From the NCBI GenBank assembly GCA_007258455.2, contig VDFB02270651.1, positions 486,759,151 through 486,823,150 on the forward strand: a DNA stretch of 64,000 bases, read 5' to 3'. The position numbers and the translations under genes are program-made. This DNA is from Sequoia sempervirens. Its lineage: Eukaryota; Streptophyta; Pinopsida; Cupressales; Cupressaceae. The notes below the pieces were generated by a model. It searched no databases, was not told where the DNA came from, and saw only the letters and a program-made list of their open reading frames with translations. Below are positions 22,915 through 35,276 of this stretch, in pieces (positions within the stretch are counted from its first letter, which is position 1; each line of letters opens with the position of its first letter).

Positions 22915-24528
22915 TGTGATGCCCAAAAATGTATAGTTAGACATTTTTATGCTCACTTGAGTCTCTCCTATGGACTTTGGCTTGATTTTTCTTAGATTTA
23001 ATGTTGTAATTTGGCCAACACATTCACATCAGGTCTTGGACCCTTGTGAATCATTAAGACTTCTAAGATGTCTTGTAAAAGTCTTGTGAAGTGTTGTAAC
23101 CCACTTTCACACTTTTTGAGGACCCTTTCATTATAATTCACCTAAATAACCTCTTTTTATCACTTACCAAGCCATAATTCAAAGTGTTGTAAAGAGTTGT
23201 AACAAACTCTCGCTCTTTTCTAGACTTGTCATCACCAATTCAACCCTTTCCTATGTTTAAATGACCCCTTAATGCACTTTCCGACCATACTTAAGTGTAT
23301 TTTTTAGAATATTCTTGTTAAACATTATTTAATGTACTTTAATTCCTAAAACCTAGTAAAATTTCCTTGGTGGGACCAAGGCGTTAGCTAGGGCAGCTTA
23401 GACCCACTGGGCACAAAAATCAAAATAATTTTAATTTTGTGGTGGGATTTTATTCTCTTATCCTTGAGGTTGGCCCGTGATGTGTTATTTTTGGGAAATA
23501 TTGGAAAATCAAGTATAAATAAAGGAATTTTCGTCTCATTTTACACCTAATTCATCCAAGACTCAAGCAATTAGTCTCTTAATCATTCTCAAGCATTCCA
23601 AGCACTCTAAGCATAATCAAGTCATCCATTGGAGCACTTCATTGCATATCTCCAAATTTCAAAATCAAGGGTTTGGTGAGTTCTTGACATTTCATGTTTT
23701 TTATTCATCATTCTCTTTCTATTTCATTTTATTATGTAGTTTTTTATTACCAAAGTGGGGTTTGACCAAGAAAAACCCCTATTCTCTAACCCTTACTAGT
23801 TTTTCCCCTCTTTGCATGTGTGTTTGTAGGTCTTGTATGCAGATTTGTCAAAGAGTTTGGTTTTAAAAAGTGGTCAATAATCCATCAAATTCAACAAAGC
23901 CCTAATTGAAGCTTGGAGACTTTCTTTAGCCCGTTTTCTATAGAATTTGAGCTGGACACCTGCCAAGAAAGGAAGTGTAGACCAAAAGCTACAAAATATA
24001 GCCTTGAATTTCATGAGCTTCTTAGTTGGAATAAGTTGCCATCTGTGGTGAATTAGTCCTACTACCAAGCCTTAAAAGTTGTTTCGACATTTTTGGATAC
24101 CCATTTGGTAGATTCTTGTTCCAACATATTTTCTCCAAAACTAGACTAAGTCACCTAGCTTGGCACAAGTGTCTTAGTCAACATTTCCAGTCAAATCTAC
24201 AAGATTCCAAAGCCTCTCTACATTAGACTTTAGATTCTAGGTGCACCTCTCTAGTTCTACTTAATTATGTTATCATTTACTTACATCTTACGTGTTTTTA
24301 TATACATCATTGTGTTTTCAAACAAGCTGCATTTCTTAGGTTTTTCATTAATAATCACCTTAATTTTTTAGTTTATTACATTTAGACATTATATATAAGC
24401 ATATTCTATACATCCTTGAATTGATTTTTAGTGTATACATTGTGCATTTTGGGTCCATTTCTCCCCTTTTAGGTGAAAAAGCCTAGAAGAGTTAGAGAAC
24501 CCTTGGATACCCAAAATCGATGTCCACA
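22915..24528 (+). mobile_element. 5' LTR of element G
   Basis: Begins TGTGATGCCCAAAAATG and ends ATCGATGTCCACA. A TATA box region GTATAAATAAA lies at 23,513-23,523. It aligns with 47,022-48,580 along its length, with substitutions and a few small gaps. The short ORFs inside are not genes. Confidence 0.88.
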
Positions 24529-24546
24529 TTTTGGTGAATCTAACTT
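24529..24546 (+). promoter_or_regulatory. Primer binding region of element G
   Basis: TTTTGGTGAATCTAAC follows the LTR terminal CA. The same start, TTTTGGTGAAC, follows the LTR of F (62,816), and TTTTAGTGAAC follows that of E (55,248, minus strand). The conserved position supports use as a primer site; I could not assign the tRNA. Confidence 0.55.
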
Positions 24547-25006
24547 TTGAACATTTTCTTTCTGATTTCAAGTGCATTGGCATCCTAGGTTTAACTTGCA
24601 TCAACATTGCATTAGTCTTTTCCATTGTTTAATTTGCATCCTAGGGTTTTAAAAATTTCATTAGTGAAAAGCTCATAGAGCTTGCATTATTGCATTATAT
24701 TTCATTGGAAAACTACAAAATTCTGCATTTTCACACTGTAGTTGCATCTGTGCATCTAAAAATCATCAAATTACATTAAAAATTTCTGAAAAAACTCAAA
24801 AAAATCATCATTGGGACAAATTCACCACACTCAGCGATGTAGTCCTACAAATTTTGCACTGTAATTTTTGTCATTTTCTGGGAATTTTCTGCATTTTAGT
24901 TTTTTGTTACTGCATTATGTCCCAATTTCTAGATTTTTTGTTTTTTCTTGCATTTAGTTTTCTTTCATTCATTTGCATCATGTATTTTTTCTTTAATAAG
25001 TTTTGG

Positions 25007-25980
25007 ATGTCATTAAAATCTTTAGTGGACATGTCAAATTGTGCATTTAGAATTGATCCCAATGACCTTGACCTTCCTCATGCTCCTTCAACTCCTCATG
25101 AATGCCATCCATGTGTTGTTGACATCATTGGAGAAGATTATGATAGCATGAATAAGTTCTTAAATGAATGCCTTGATAACCTTGAAGCTAATGCATCATT
25201 TTATCCATCCATGAGACAAAAAGACCTATCTACTATATTACCTCCTGATATGTTTGGTTACCTACATTCTAAAACAAATGAAGGACCTAAGTTCCATCCA
25301 TTTGGTGGACCTAGTTCGTCTAAACAAGAAACCCCTCAACCATTCTATGATAAAAAAGTTACAAAAACCCCCAATCAACCTTGAAGAAACTTATGGAAAA
25401 GGTCTTACCATTTTAAGAAAACAAGAATGTGACACAACAATTGAACATAACATTCATCAACTCTTAGAAAAAAATACAAAAGATGAAAACACAACAAGGT
25501 TAGGATATCAATATCCTCCTCATGAAAAAAAGCCTCCTTTAGAGTACTGGAGACTTTGTGATGGTGGCACGATGATCTTCAATTCCCCTCCCACTCTGAA
25601 TTTCCTCCTTCCACATGAGCATTCCTTACATGATGACAATGACAAGGATGAGAGGATCACTCTGGGTCCTCCTCCTATTCAAAAAAAGGGTGAATATAGC
25701 AAACACAAGAGGCCTTACAAGCTACAAAAACTCAAGTTTCCTCTCCGTCCACCACCTGAATGTGAAAGGAAATTGAAAATCCTTTTAAACAAAGGGCTCA
25801 TATTATTACCAATAATATGAATAGGTTGGTGATCTATCCTAAAGATGCTAATGTTCCACATTGTGCAAGTATCATCGCGTTCTTGGACATAGAAGTGATG
25901 AGTGTCACAAATTGAAAGAAATATTGAGCAAGTATCATTTTGATGGCAATAATTGCTATCCAATAAATCCATAAACCTCT
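25007..25980 (+). pseudogene. Gag-like ORF with G-patch remnant and zinc-knuckle remnant (element G)
   Basis: From the ATG at 25,007 the frame reads MSLKSLVDMSNCAFRIDPND, then EDYDSMNKFLNECLDNLEAN, and stays open to 25,384. After a frameshift it reads EETYGKGLTILRKQ, half of a G-patch, and remains open to 25,820. After another shift it gives HCKYHRVLGHRSDECHKLKE at about 25,860-25,920, which matches the zinc-knuckle-like CEFHKIKGHTTNNCMKLK of element B's Gag. The order G-patch before knuckle differs from B and suggests rearrangement or deletion. The protein would package RNA. The frame does not reach any pol domain. Two frameshifts make it non-functional here. Confidence 0.65.
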
Positions 25981-26360
25981 ACCAAACCCATCATCATGCA
26001 ATAGTTGTACAAGATTCCATTCTCACTATGGCATAGCATTTCCATCACATATCTTGGATAATTCTTGTCTTGCACTCAGTGGGGGAAAGAAGTTGTTAGC
26101 GTTTTCCTAGTAATGCATTTTTCATTGTCCCTTAGCTGCGTTATTCACTTTCTACATATACCAATTAAGATTGGGAGGTGGATGAATTTGCTTGAAGGTT
26201 TACTTGCATTTTCCGTACTAGTCTTTCTTTTTCCTTTTCTTTTGTGTTTTCATGTGTGTATCGTGTTCCCTCGTGATGTGGCGTTTGATGTTGTTCTCTC
26301 TTTGTGACATTCTTCTATATATACCTTCATTCTCCTATATGTCATAAATCTCATTTGCTT
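25981..26360 (+). other. Untranslated 3' part of element G, first segment
   Basis: Nothing coding recognised; T-rich. The tract CAGTGGGGGAAAGAAG near 26,077 is polypurine-like. Confidence 0.5.
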
Positions 26361-26860
26361 GTGTTTTCCTTTTGGGGATGACACAAAGTGTTGAGATGCC
26401 CTATGTTTCTTGCATGTTGACCCAAAAGGCCTCTCTATTTTCTCTTTTCTCCTTTTTTTTTGTGTTTTCCTTTTGGGGATGACGCGAGGCATTGAGACCA
26501 AAATGCCTCTTTCATGTTGACCCAAAAAATTCCTATTTTTTCTTTTTCTTTTCCTTTTTCTTTTCCCTTTTGGGGATGACGCAAGACATTGATGCTGAAA
26601 TGTCTCTTTCATGATGACTGAAAAGCCCCTCCCCTTTTTCTTTATCTTTGCCTTTTTATTTTCCATTTTGGGGATGATGCAAGGCATTGAGATCATAATG
26701 TCTCTCTCATGTTGACCCAAAATATTTTCCCTTTTATTTTTCCTTTTCATTTTTATTTGCTTTTTTTTTCCTTTGGGGATGATGCAAAGTGTCGAGACAT
26801 GCTATGTATCTTCCATGTTCACCCAAAAGAATCTTTCTTTTTCTTTGTTTTCACTCTTTT
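26361..26860. repeat. About 100-bp tandem repeat in element G, five copies
   Basis: The anchor TTTGGGGATGAYGC recurs at 26,374, 26,475, 26,572, 26,670 and 26,775, spacing 101, 97, 98 and 105 bp. Each unit continues with a GCATTGAGA-type core, CTTTCATGTTGACCCAAAA and a long T/C run. The minus-strand ORF 26,250-26,750 is a by-product of this array. Confidence 0.9.
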
Positions 26861-27032
26861 TGTGTCATTCTTCCAATTCTATGTGTATTTGGGGAAAGAT
26901 GACATTTCCAATCTCTTTAATCAAAACATTACAGAAAAAAACATACTAACCCCAAATCCATAGATCCCTCATGTGTTTGGTGTTTTCATTTTGGGGGCAA
27001 CCCATTCCTTTTTTTCTTTTTTCTCACATGAC
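26861..27032 (+). other. Element G sequence up to the insertion site of B
   Basis: T-rich untranslated DNA; it continues at 45,942 on the other side of B. Confidence 0.6.
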
Positions 27033-27037
27033 ATATC

Positions 27038-28318
27038 TGTGTGAACCCAAGCCTAAGTACTTGAAAAACAACATGATTAAACAAGTTAAACAAGGAAATG
27101 CAAGCCTAAACATGGATTCCCCATGAAATTCATTAACATATCTCAAATTAGGAAGAAAATTATGAAAAACACAATGAAATCATAAAAACAAGATTGAATT
27201 CTAATTAAGCAAGCAAACTCTTAATCCCATGGGGGAATCGGTGCCAATTTGATGTGAAAATTGGCCCTTTTCCAATCCCTAAGATGCAAGCTTGATGATT
27301 GTTGAAGAGTGTTGATCCACTTTGATGATGAAGGTGAGAGCTCCAAGCCAAAAATCTGCAATAACCTAGCTAAGAACTCAAATGATGTATGAAAATGGCT
27401 AAGTATTTTAGCATGGTAACTTTACTCAAATTGTGGATGATGAAATGAGGAGAGAAGATCTTCATTTATAGGATTTCAAGATGGATGAAAGCCCAAATTT
27501 GAGCAATGTGTGACTAACTTTCATCCAATGATATGATGCCACTTGTCAAGCTATGAATGGATGATGGTTGTACAAGATTTGGGGTTTGTGCCAATAAATG
27601 CCAATATTTGAATTTCAAATTTGTTGAAATGACATGTAAGAGGGAAGGGAAAATGTAATAAATGCCACTTGGCTCAAGGCAAAGGACATGTAAGATGAAT
27701 TTATTGCCTTGTTGGATGTACATGTTGACTTGGAATTTTTGAATTCAAATTGAGAGAATATTCCAAAAGATGTCATGTGAGAGAAAATAGGGATTTAATA
27801 AATGAATTAAATCTATTTTCATGTGCAACTTGCATTATCTAGAGGATGTGACATGAGATTAGATTAATCAAGGGTTAATTAATTTAATGGGAGATTTGAT
27901 GATGTGACTTAGTTGACTTAGATTTATGGATTTATTTAAATCAAATAAGAGAAGAATGTGACAAGAGACTAATTAAATAAAGATTTTGATTTATTTAATT
28001 AAAAGGAATGATGTTAGATTATATCAAATAAGGTTTTAATTTATTTAATTTAATAGATAGACTTTAGAGATTTAATCAAATAAATTGATTATTTAATTAA
28101 ATAGGGATAATTAGATTAGATGGAATGATTTAATTAACAAGAGAAAGTGACTTAATTAGATAAAATGATTTATTTAATTAAGAGATGAATATTGATGAAT
28201 TTAATCAGATAGGGGAATTTGATTAAACGGTTAGACCGAGGGATGATTTAGGAAGAAACAATGTTAGTAAGTCAGGATCAGATGCACGATGTCAATCAGT
28301 ATATTTTCGATGTCTACA
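27038..28318 (-). mobile_element. 3' LTR of element B
   Basis: Minus strand begins TGTAGACATCGAAAATA at 28,318 and ends GGGTTCACACA at 27,038. It is rich in TTTAATTAAATAAA-type sequence at its start. Partner: 44,654-45,936. Confidence 0.92.
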
Positions 28319-28334
28319 TTTTGCCCCTCTTTGA
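28319..28334 (-). promoter_or_regulatory. Polypurine tract of element B
   Basis: TCAAAGAGGGGCAAAA on the minus strand, directly before the 3' LTR and identical to the tract of element A. Confidence 0.9.
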
Positions 28335-29220
28335 AGCAATGAACTTGTTGCATTGGTTCAAAGAATAACTGATCTCAATCAAAGCCAAAAAAATTTTGAT
28401 ATTCAAAAAGCTTGCGCCATTGTTGCATGGAGAGAGAAAACATGCCATTATGATGGCCCCTCGAGAGATCGGACGAAAATTTTAATTTTTTGGGTGATCT
28501 TGAGAAAAAGGTGACAAAGCACCCGACAGGTCCAAAAGGGGTCTGAGAGGCTAAAAACATGTCTAAATGCAATAAAACAATGAAAAACAAGCCTCAAATG
28601 GACAAGAATGGGTTCGGGGGTCCAAAACCCTAGCAGGACAGCACCAGAGGGTCAAAAAACCCTAATTTTTAGGCTTAAAAGGGGCCTGAGGGGTCACTTT
28701 CAAGTCATTTTCTCACACCTCCGCTAGCAAACCTCGAGATTTGAGCTCTAACCTCCTGATGATATGGCGCAACGACAGCTTCCTCTGCACATTTCTGACC
28801 GAGTTCAGACCTACCAGCGGCCACCTGCCCTCGGTGCCTCAGTATGTGACCCTAATTGACACTTTGTTTTTTCATTTCAGAGCATTTATCACTTGTTTTA
28901 GGATGAGCCTGCTTCCAACGGTGCTATTATAGTGCCGTTGGGTGTTTAAAGTGCACTGCTTTTTCCTTCTCTATGCCACAACGGTGCAATTTTGGAATTT
29001 AAAAACTCCGCCGCTGGGCTTGGGCTCAGCTCAGACTCATGGGTAAGTATGAAAAAGTGTGTTGCGGCGGTGCCCTTTTCAAGCAAATTGTGACACTAAG
29101 GGTTAAATTGCGTCGCAGTAGCTCTTTTTGGTGAAATTCTAAGTCCAACGTCATAGTTTGAGAAAACTCAAACTGCGACACCTTCACAAATTGTGCCGTT
29201 GGATGTAAGTTTGAAGCGTT
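28335..29220 (-). other. 3' untranslated region of element B, upstream of its antisense ORF
   Basis: No gene. From 28,920 to 29,215 short motifs of the type AAAACTCCGCCGCTGGG recur on the plus strand. The leader of B has the near match AAAAACTGCGACGCTGGG on the minus strand (about 44,361-44,378). Confidence 0.6.
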
Positions 29221-31020
29221 AGGTCAGGAATTTTCCAAAAAAAATTTAACATGCCAACTTCGCGTGATGTAGGATAGGCCTAGGGAGCTTTACTCATGAG
29301 AGCACTGGTCATGGGAGCTGGCAAGTGTTTTACGAGACCTGAGTGACAGAGACCAAGATTGACTGGGAGTTGCAGGACTATGGCATATTGCGTACGCAGC
29401 GCCCGTGTGCACACACGTCGGGATGCTGTCAGTGCTGGCGGAGCGATGGCACAGTGAGACGTCGTTGTTTCATCTTCCCACTGGTGAGGCGACCATCACA
29501 TTGGAGGACATATGGTAGATACTACGATTTCCCATTCATGGTCGCTGAGTGATTTATGATGTGGAGGAGGGACGCCATTGCTGCACCTGAATCCTCGCCA
29601 TGCATGATATTATTTACTGTGAGGGACAGATTGAGTTGGAGAGGTACATAGTCATAGCACCTCCCTTTTGCTAGGCCATTGCAGCGATCATTTCTAGTTT
29701 GGTTGCCCCAGATCGATGAGGGTGATATTTCAGTCCTGGATGGAGATACTGCTAGGAGAGGATGGTATGGGACAGGCCAGTTTGGTTTGCATGGGGCCTA
29801 TACTTTTGGCTTCACTTTTTAGATATTTGCATGAGTATGCATACGCGGATGGCAGAGCACTGGGAGCTGGAGTGACTCTTCTACATGTTTGGGCATGGGA
29901 GCACATTTCTGTGCTGCGTCCATGAGTTGTTCCAGTTCCGATGGGGGTAGAGGATGCCCGGGTGGCACGGTACAGAGGTAGTGTGTCCTTCACACACACT
30001 GGAGAGCATAGGATCCCCTACTGGAGGCGGGTCATAGACGAGATGGTTGTGTTCATTTGGAGACCTTACCTCGATCATCCTAGATGGGTTGATGATGTAG
30101 CATAGCTCTTCTACTATCGGTAGGACCAAAACATGCAGGGCTGAGAGCACACCATGATAGAGAGATACCTGCTTAGGTGTGTACATCATCAGTTTGGGGA
30201 GCTACAGGATCAACTGGATGACAACTATGTGGCTATCTTTGCATGTAGCATGACACAAGTGTCATGGGGCCCTAGTATTCCTACAGCGAAGGCAGTTGAC
30301 AAATTTCGAGGGTTGGTGGCCCAACCATGGGCCTACGATCAGGGATTGGTAGATCTGGGCACCACACATGCATACAAGGATTGGTTTAGACCTCCTCTAT
30401 GGTTGACTATTCTAGGTGAAGGCCCACAGGCATATAGGGTCAGAGGAAAAAGAGGACGAGGAAGAGGGTGAGGACCAAGGATTGAGGTCCGACGGGAGCC
30501 CCCAGTTCCACCAGGTTAGGAGGATGTCCCCATGCAGGACCAACAGCAGGATCCACTAGTCCCACCACCACAAGCTGAGGGTGAGGGTGAGGTTCATGCA
30601 TAGCCATGGGCACAGCCAATAGGATAGGTAGACAAACGGGATGCCTTGATTTGGTAGTTTCAGGCACAGGTACAGACAGTGACGGCTGAGAGGGATCAGG
30701 CATGGGCTAAGAGAGAGTAGCTCAGAGCAGAGAGAGATCATGTTGTGCAACAGAGAGAGGCTGTAGAGCCATAGGCAGTGACAGAGCTAGGCTACAGGTA
30801 GCACATTGAGAGTATGACAGCCGCCTCATCCTCATAGGGTACAGTGCCGGTCTGATCCTATAGGGAGGCCATTCGAGAGATAGAGTACTACCACCGGGCC
30901 TGCCATGACTATGTACCCAAAGTAGACTGGGTCTCTGATTACTCAGAGTGGGCCAGCCAGAGACCACCAGAGGGTCATGGCAACAAGGGTGAGGGTAGCA
31001 TCCACAGAGATCAGGCTTGA
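29221..31020 (+). pseudogene. Antisense plant mobile domain ORF in element B
   Basis: Opposite to B's pol. In one frame with stops, 29,365-29,545 reads LWHIAYAAP, MLSVLAERWHSETSLFHLP and GEATITLEDIW, the PMD core. Around 29,870 LLHVWAWEHISV matches the Trp-rich PMD segment, and MIERYLLRCVHHQFGELQDQ at 30,154 matches its QFG part. The C-terminal end (30,860-30,960) has AIREIEYYHRACHDYVP, nearly the same as in element A. A run of Arg/Gly (30,445-30,470) precedes Gln/Pro-rich sequence. Base composition here is clearly more G+C-rich than neighbouring DNA. Minus-strand ORFs over it are shadows. Confidence 0.8.
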
Positions 31021-31905
31021 CCAAGATTTTATGATGTACCCTTTTGTGCTTTACAGGCTCATTTTTGATAGCCGTATGGGCATTTTGTACTGATTGACAC
31101 ACTTGTACAGTGATCCAATTATTTATTCTCCTGTACTATGATAGTTGATGATTTGATATATGAGATGATTTTGATGAGATGTACCGTGTACTTTTATTTA
31201 TGCATAGGTGGTTTATTTCTATATGTTTTGCAATGATATTATTATGGATGCAAAATGATGTTTATGCGATGATGTTATCTATATGATGATTTATTTTATG
31301 CAACTATGATATGTGAAATGGTTATGCAATGATGTATGGAAAATGCTTATATATGAGATGATTTTATGGATGCGATGTGATGTGATGGTCATGATATGAT
31401 GCTAATGGTGTTAATGCTTAATGAAATGATTTTATGGGATGCCTTTAGAATAATAAATGTTATTATCCTAAATGATGATGTATGTGATGCAATGTTAATG
31501 CAAGGTGATATGCCTAATGAATTAAATGTTTATATGCCTATTATAATGATTTATGGAATGTCCTTATAGATGCTATGTGATGATTTAGATGATAAAAATG
31601 GTTATGAATGCTATGTGATGCAATGCAATGGGTGAAATGCGATGACATGTATGCACCTATCTATGAAAAATGTTTTTATGATAACCTATTTATATGATGA
31701 TTAAAATGTGATGTGTGTGTTTCCTATATGATATTTTTATGTGATGTGCATGATTTCTATATGATATGCAATGTGCCAATGATTTGTGGATGGAGGAGCA
31801 ATGATGATAATGGTGATGATGGTTAACTGTCATAGTACCCTTGTTAGCGTGATTAGTAAGAAGAGAAGAAGTCATTCCAACAAAACACGAGATGACACAA
31901 ATGCA

Positions 31906-31936
<31 letters not shown>

Positions 31937-33884
31937 TTTAATGATTACTCGCCGAGGAATTGGGATTTTCAAAGGGCTGAATTTCCTTATGTTTGATAAC
32001 ACACGTGGTACGATGCATCAAGGTATAGACAACCAGGATGGCATTGTACTTAGTGAGATGGAATTTGACTCAACAATCAGATAGGAGTATTCTTGTTCAC
32101 ACCTGACATACAAAAACCTTGCTAGGATGTACTTTAGAAGCTTTAGACACCTCAGACCAAAACACAGAAATGTAAACCTATCCCTGTAATAGTCAACAAG
32201 TTTCCCTAGACCTCTTCCCTACATACCTATCAAAGCAAGAATTCGCCAGGGTTATTTTACAAGAACATCCAACAAGCACAACAGACAAAAGATAATGATC
32301 ACTACCCCATTCCTATTTCTCTAAATCCTCTATTTTGGGATATCATTGAGATGTCCTTGGAATAAGCGCAAAAATAAGATAAGTTAAAAAAATAAAGACC
32401 AAGTAAACAAACAAACTGATGCTCTTCAATACCGGTAATGGGAAAAGGATGTGTTTTCTAAGATGATAACCGAAACTTATTGCCAAAAGATAATGCCCAT
32501 TGTAGGAAGGATTCATCCTAGGACATGTTAGTGGATGGCAGCACGTCATTTCATTTATAAAGGATGATTGATATGGGACAAATTCAGGTGATGTGTTATT
32601 GATATGAAGAGATGACCAGTTTGCTTACTTACTGACTTAGACTTTAGACCTGACATTTTGAGTTCTGCATTTAAATTGCTAGACTTGTTTCTGACTATTT
32701 CACCAAAGGTTGACAATGACGATTTGTTTATTATGAATGGTGTTTATTGCTGTTGCAAGCGAGATGAGGCGGATGGGTTTTTTTCAAATATTTGGGTGTT
32801 TTTGATGTTTTGAAATGTTTTGAGGCTATTTTTTTGGTATTTTTTCAGGATTTTCAAATGTTTTGATTTTCAAAATTTCAAATGTTTTTGGGATTTTCTA
32901 AGATTTTGACCAAGATACTAACCTAAAGACCTATCCTAGGGGTCTCGGGGGCTGATCGTCATATGAGCCTTGCCTACGTTATACATGTAGAGACCACGTA
33001 GTTCGACTGACGACTTGACCGATTTATAGATGGCGATATACATGATGAGATGTCAGTTTATTATGATGGACTCCTATAGGACTGACCTAAATATCTCAGG
33101 GGATGATCAAAGATCAACGTTGCCAACGTTCAAACTCAGAGATGATGTAGTTTGACAAGATGACCTTGTTTTTGAATTTTTGATTGACTTTTTGACCTAT
33201 TTTTGGATTTTGATATTTTTTGAATGTTTTTGGATTTTCTAATGTTCCGATGTTTTTGAATTTTCTGATGTTTTGGTGTTTTTGGATTTTCTAATGTTTT
33301 GGTGTTTTTGGATTTTCTGATGTTTTGGTGTTTCTGGATTTTCTGATGTTTTGGTGATTTTGAATTTTCTGATGTGGGGATTTTAAGAGCATACATGAAT
33401 CCGATTCGATGAGAATGTGCCCCCAGCGTGATGCAATAAGCTACTCTGATAAAAGCAAGACAAACTGACCTTGAGAATGGGCCAAGTAGTACTAGGAGGG
33501 ATCATGATATGAACACATGACCAAGCTATGGTGTGGATGCGAATGGATGAGTGATGTATGGAGGCCTGCGCGTGATGGATGATGGAAGTGAAATGGAGGG
33601 ATGATACAGATCAAGCCATAAAGATCTTGGTGGATGGATAGTGCTTAATTACGCAAGGCACCTGTTTGCCAAGTTTCACTTAGGTACTTGCCCAAAAGTG
33701 CCACTGAAGTGGTTTGCACTAGAGGACGATTTTTTTTATCTTTTTTTTTATTTTTTTGGATTTTTATGCTTTTTTGATTTTTTTGTTGATACCAAGATGC
33801 CTGTTTGCTAGGTTTTTTCGAAGTAACCATTTTTTGGACTTTTCTAATTTTTTTGGATTTTTGGTTTTATACCCGGAAGAATTA
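31021..33884 (-). other. Long low-complexity spacer between integrase and antisense ORF (element B)
   Basis: No gene seen. From 31,140 to 31,800 the plus strand is dominated by ATGATGT/TGTGATGCAATG-type sequence, with a pure GAT microsatellite at about 31,905-31,936. From 32,760 to 33,380 it is rich in TTTTGGATTTTC. Spliced or untranslated tails of the two converging transcripts probably end here. Confidence 0.6.
33215..33376. repeat. 26-bp tandem repeat, about six copies
   Basis: Unit GATGTTTTGGTGTTTTTGG followed by ATTTTCT. The minus-strand ORF 33,136-33,396 is a product of this array. Confidence 0.85.
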
Positions 33885-35276
33885 GGAATAATTTTTTTTG
33901 AGATGGGAGCTATTCATGGGCTCCTACAGAGGTTCCCCTTCGAGTGTTGATAACTGATATGCCCTTGATATATAGCTTGCTTTTATGATGAAAGGCCCTA
34001 ACCAATGGGGTTCGAACTTGCCTTTGTTGCTGGGATTTGGGACATTCTTCTGATTTTCTTTTAAGACCAATTCTCTGACTTGGAAAGTCCTGGTTCTGAT
34101 CTTCTTGTTGTAGCTTCGTTTGAGTCTATTTTGGTAGACCTATAGATGATTCAAAGCATCTATACATCTATCATCCAGTAGCTCTAGCTCATTTAATCTT
34201 GATACCCGATAATCCTCATTAGTGATGAGGTTTTGCAATGATATTCTGAGGGATGGGAGCTCGATCTCAATGGGGAGTACAACTTCTGATTTGTAGACCA
34301 AGGAGAATGGGGTGGCACCAGTGGGTGTGTAGATGCTGGTTCGATAAGCCTAGAGGGCGGGATTAAGCTGCAAGTGCCAGTCACAACCTGTGTCATTGAC
34401 TATTTTCTTGAGGATTTTGAGGATGGTTTTATTTGTGGCTTCTGCTTGGCCATTGCCTTGGGGATAATATGGGGTGGAGAAGCGATGTTGTATTTTGAAT
34501 TTCTCGCACAAGTTGTGAACCTCTTGGTTCTTGAATGGTGTCCCATTATCTGAGATAATGGCGTGTGGGACACCATAACGATAGATGAGATAGTTCAGCA
34601 TGAATTTTGAGATCTGCTTTCCAGTGATATACGTCATGGGTATGGCTTCCACCCACTTTGTGAAGTACTCAGTTGCAGTTATGATGAGTTTATGGCCATT
34701 GGATGAGGTTGGTGTGATTTTCCCAATGAGATTGAGTCCCCATTGTGAAAAGGGCCATGGTGTGATAATCAGGTGAAGCTCTTGAGCTAGAGCATGGATG
34801 AGGTCCCCATGCTATTGACATTGTAAACACCTTTTAGCATGATCATGTGCTTCTCACTCCATTGTGGGCCAATAATTCCCCAACCTTAGCAGTTTCTTGG
34901 CGATGGTCATTCCACTTGAGTGTGAGCCACAGATACCGTTATGAACCTTGGTTAGAGCAGTTAATGCCTCCTCAACATTTAGACAGCATAGTAAGGTACC
35001 CTCTATGCTTCTACGTTATAAGGTATCACCTAGAATGACAAATCTGGATGCCTTTTTATTAAAGGTTCATTTTAGGCTCGATGGTAGGTCAGTGGGTAAG
35101 ACTCCTATTCGAAGATATGTATAGATGTCATGATACCAAGGATCGCTAGGACCAACGATTTCACACACATATTCCAATTTTGGTACCTCGAATGTGGGAA
35201 TGAGAAGTTGCTCGATCAAAAATTCATATTTCAGTACATTATGAGGGATGTCTAATAGAGACCCAATTGTAGCCAT
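33885..35276 (-). pseudogene. Integrase with N-terminal linker (element B)
   Basis: Starts after the archaeal-type RNase H with a linker (LLDIPHNVLKYEFLIEQL, 35,240). The zinc region has VHNGICGSHSSGMTIAKKLL and KRCLQCQ at about 34,950-34,830. The core begins QWGLNLIGKI near 34,740, where Asp is expected in place of Asn, a G-to-A type change that removes the first catalytic residue. Then come YFTKWVEAIPMTYITGKQIS, ISDNGTPF (second Asp) and YYPQGNGQAEATNKT with the third catalytic residue, Glu; the last stretch is open at 34,652-34,350. The C-terminal end reads KGKFEPHWLGPF and closes near 33,885 at a segment like element A's HLKKFYV. Confidence 0.9.

Noticed and set aside
26250..26750. 166-codon minus-strand ORF, Lys/Arg-rich
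   Set aside because: Product of the 100-bp tandem array; each repeat of the protein corresponds to a DNA unit and there is no known domain.
30722..31102. 126-codon minus-strand ORF
   Set aside because: Opposite the PMD C-terminal region, which has the conserved motif shared with element A.
33136..33396. Lys/His/Asn repeat protein on the minus strand
   Set aside because: Encoded by the 26-bp tandem repeat; no conserved domain.
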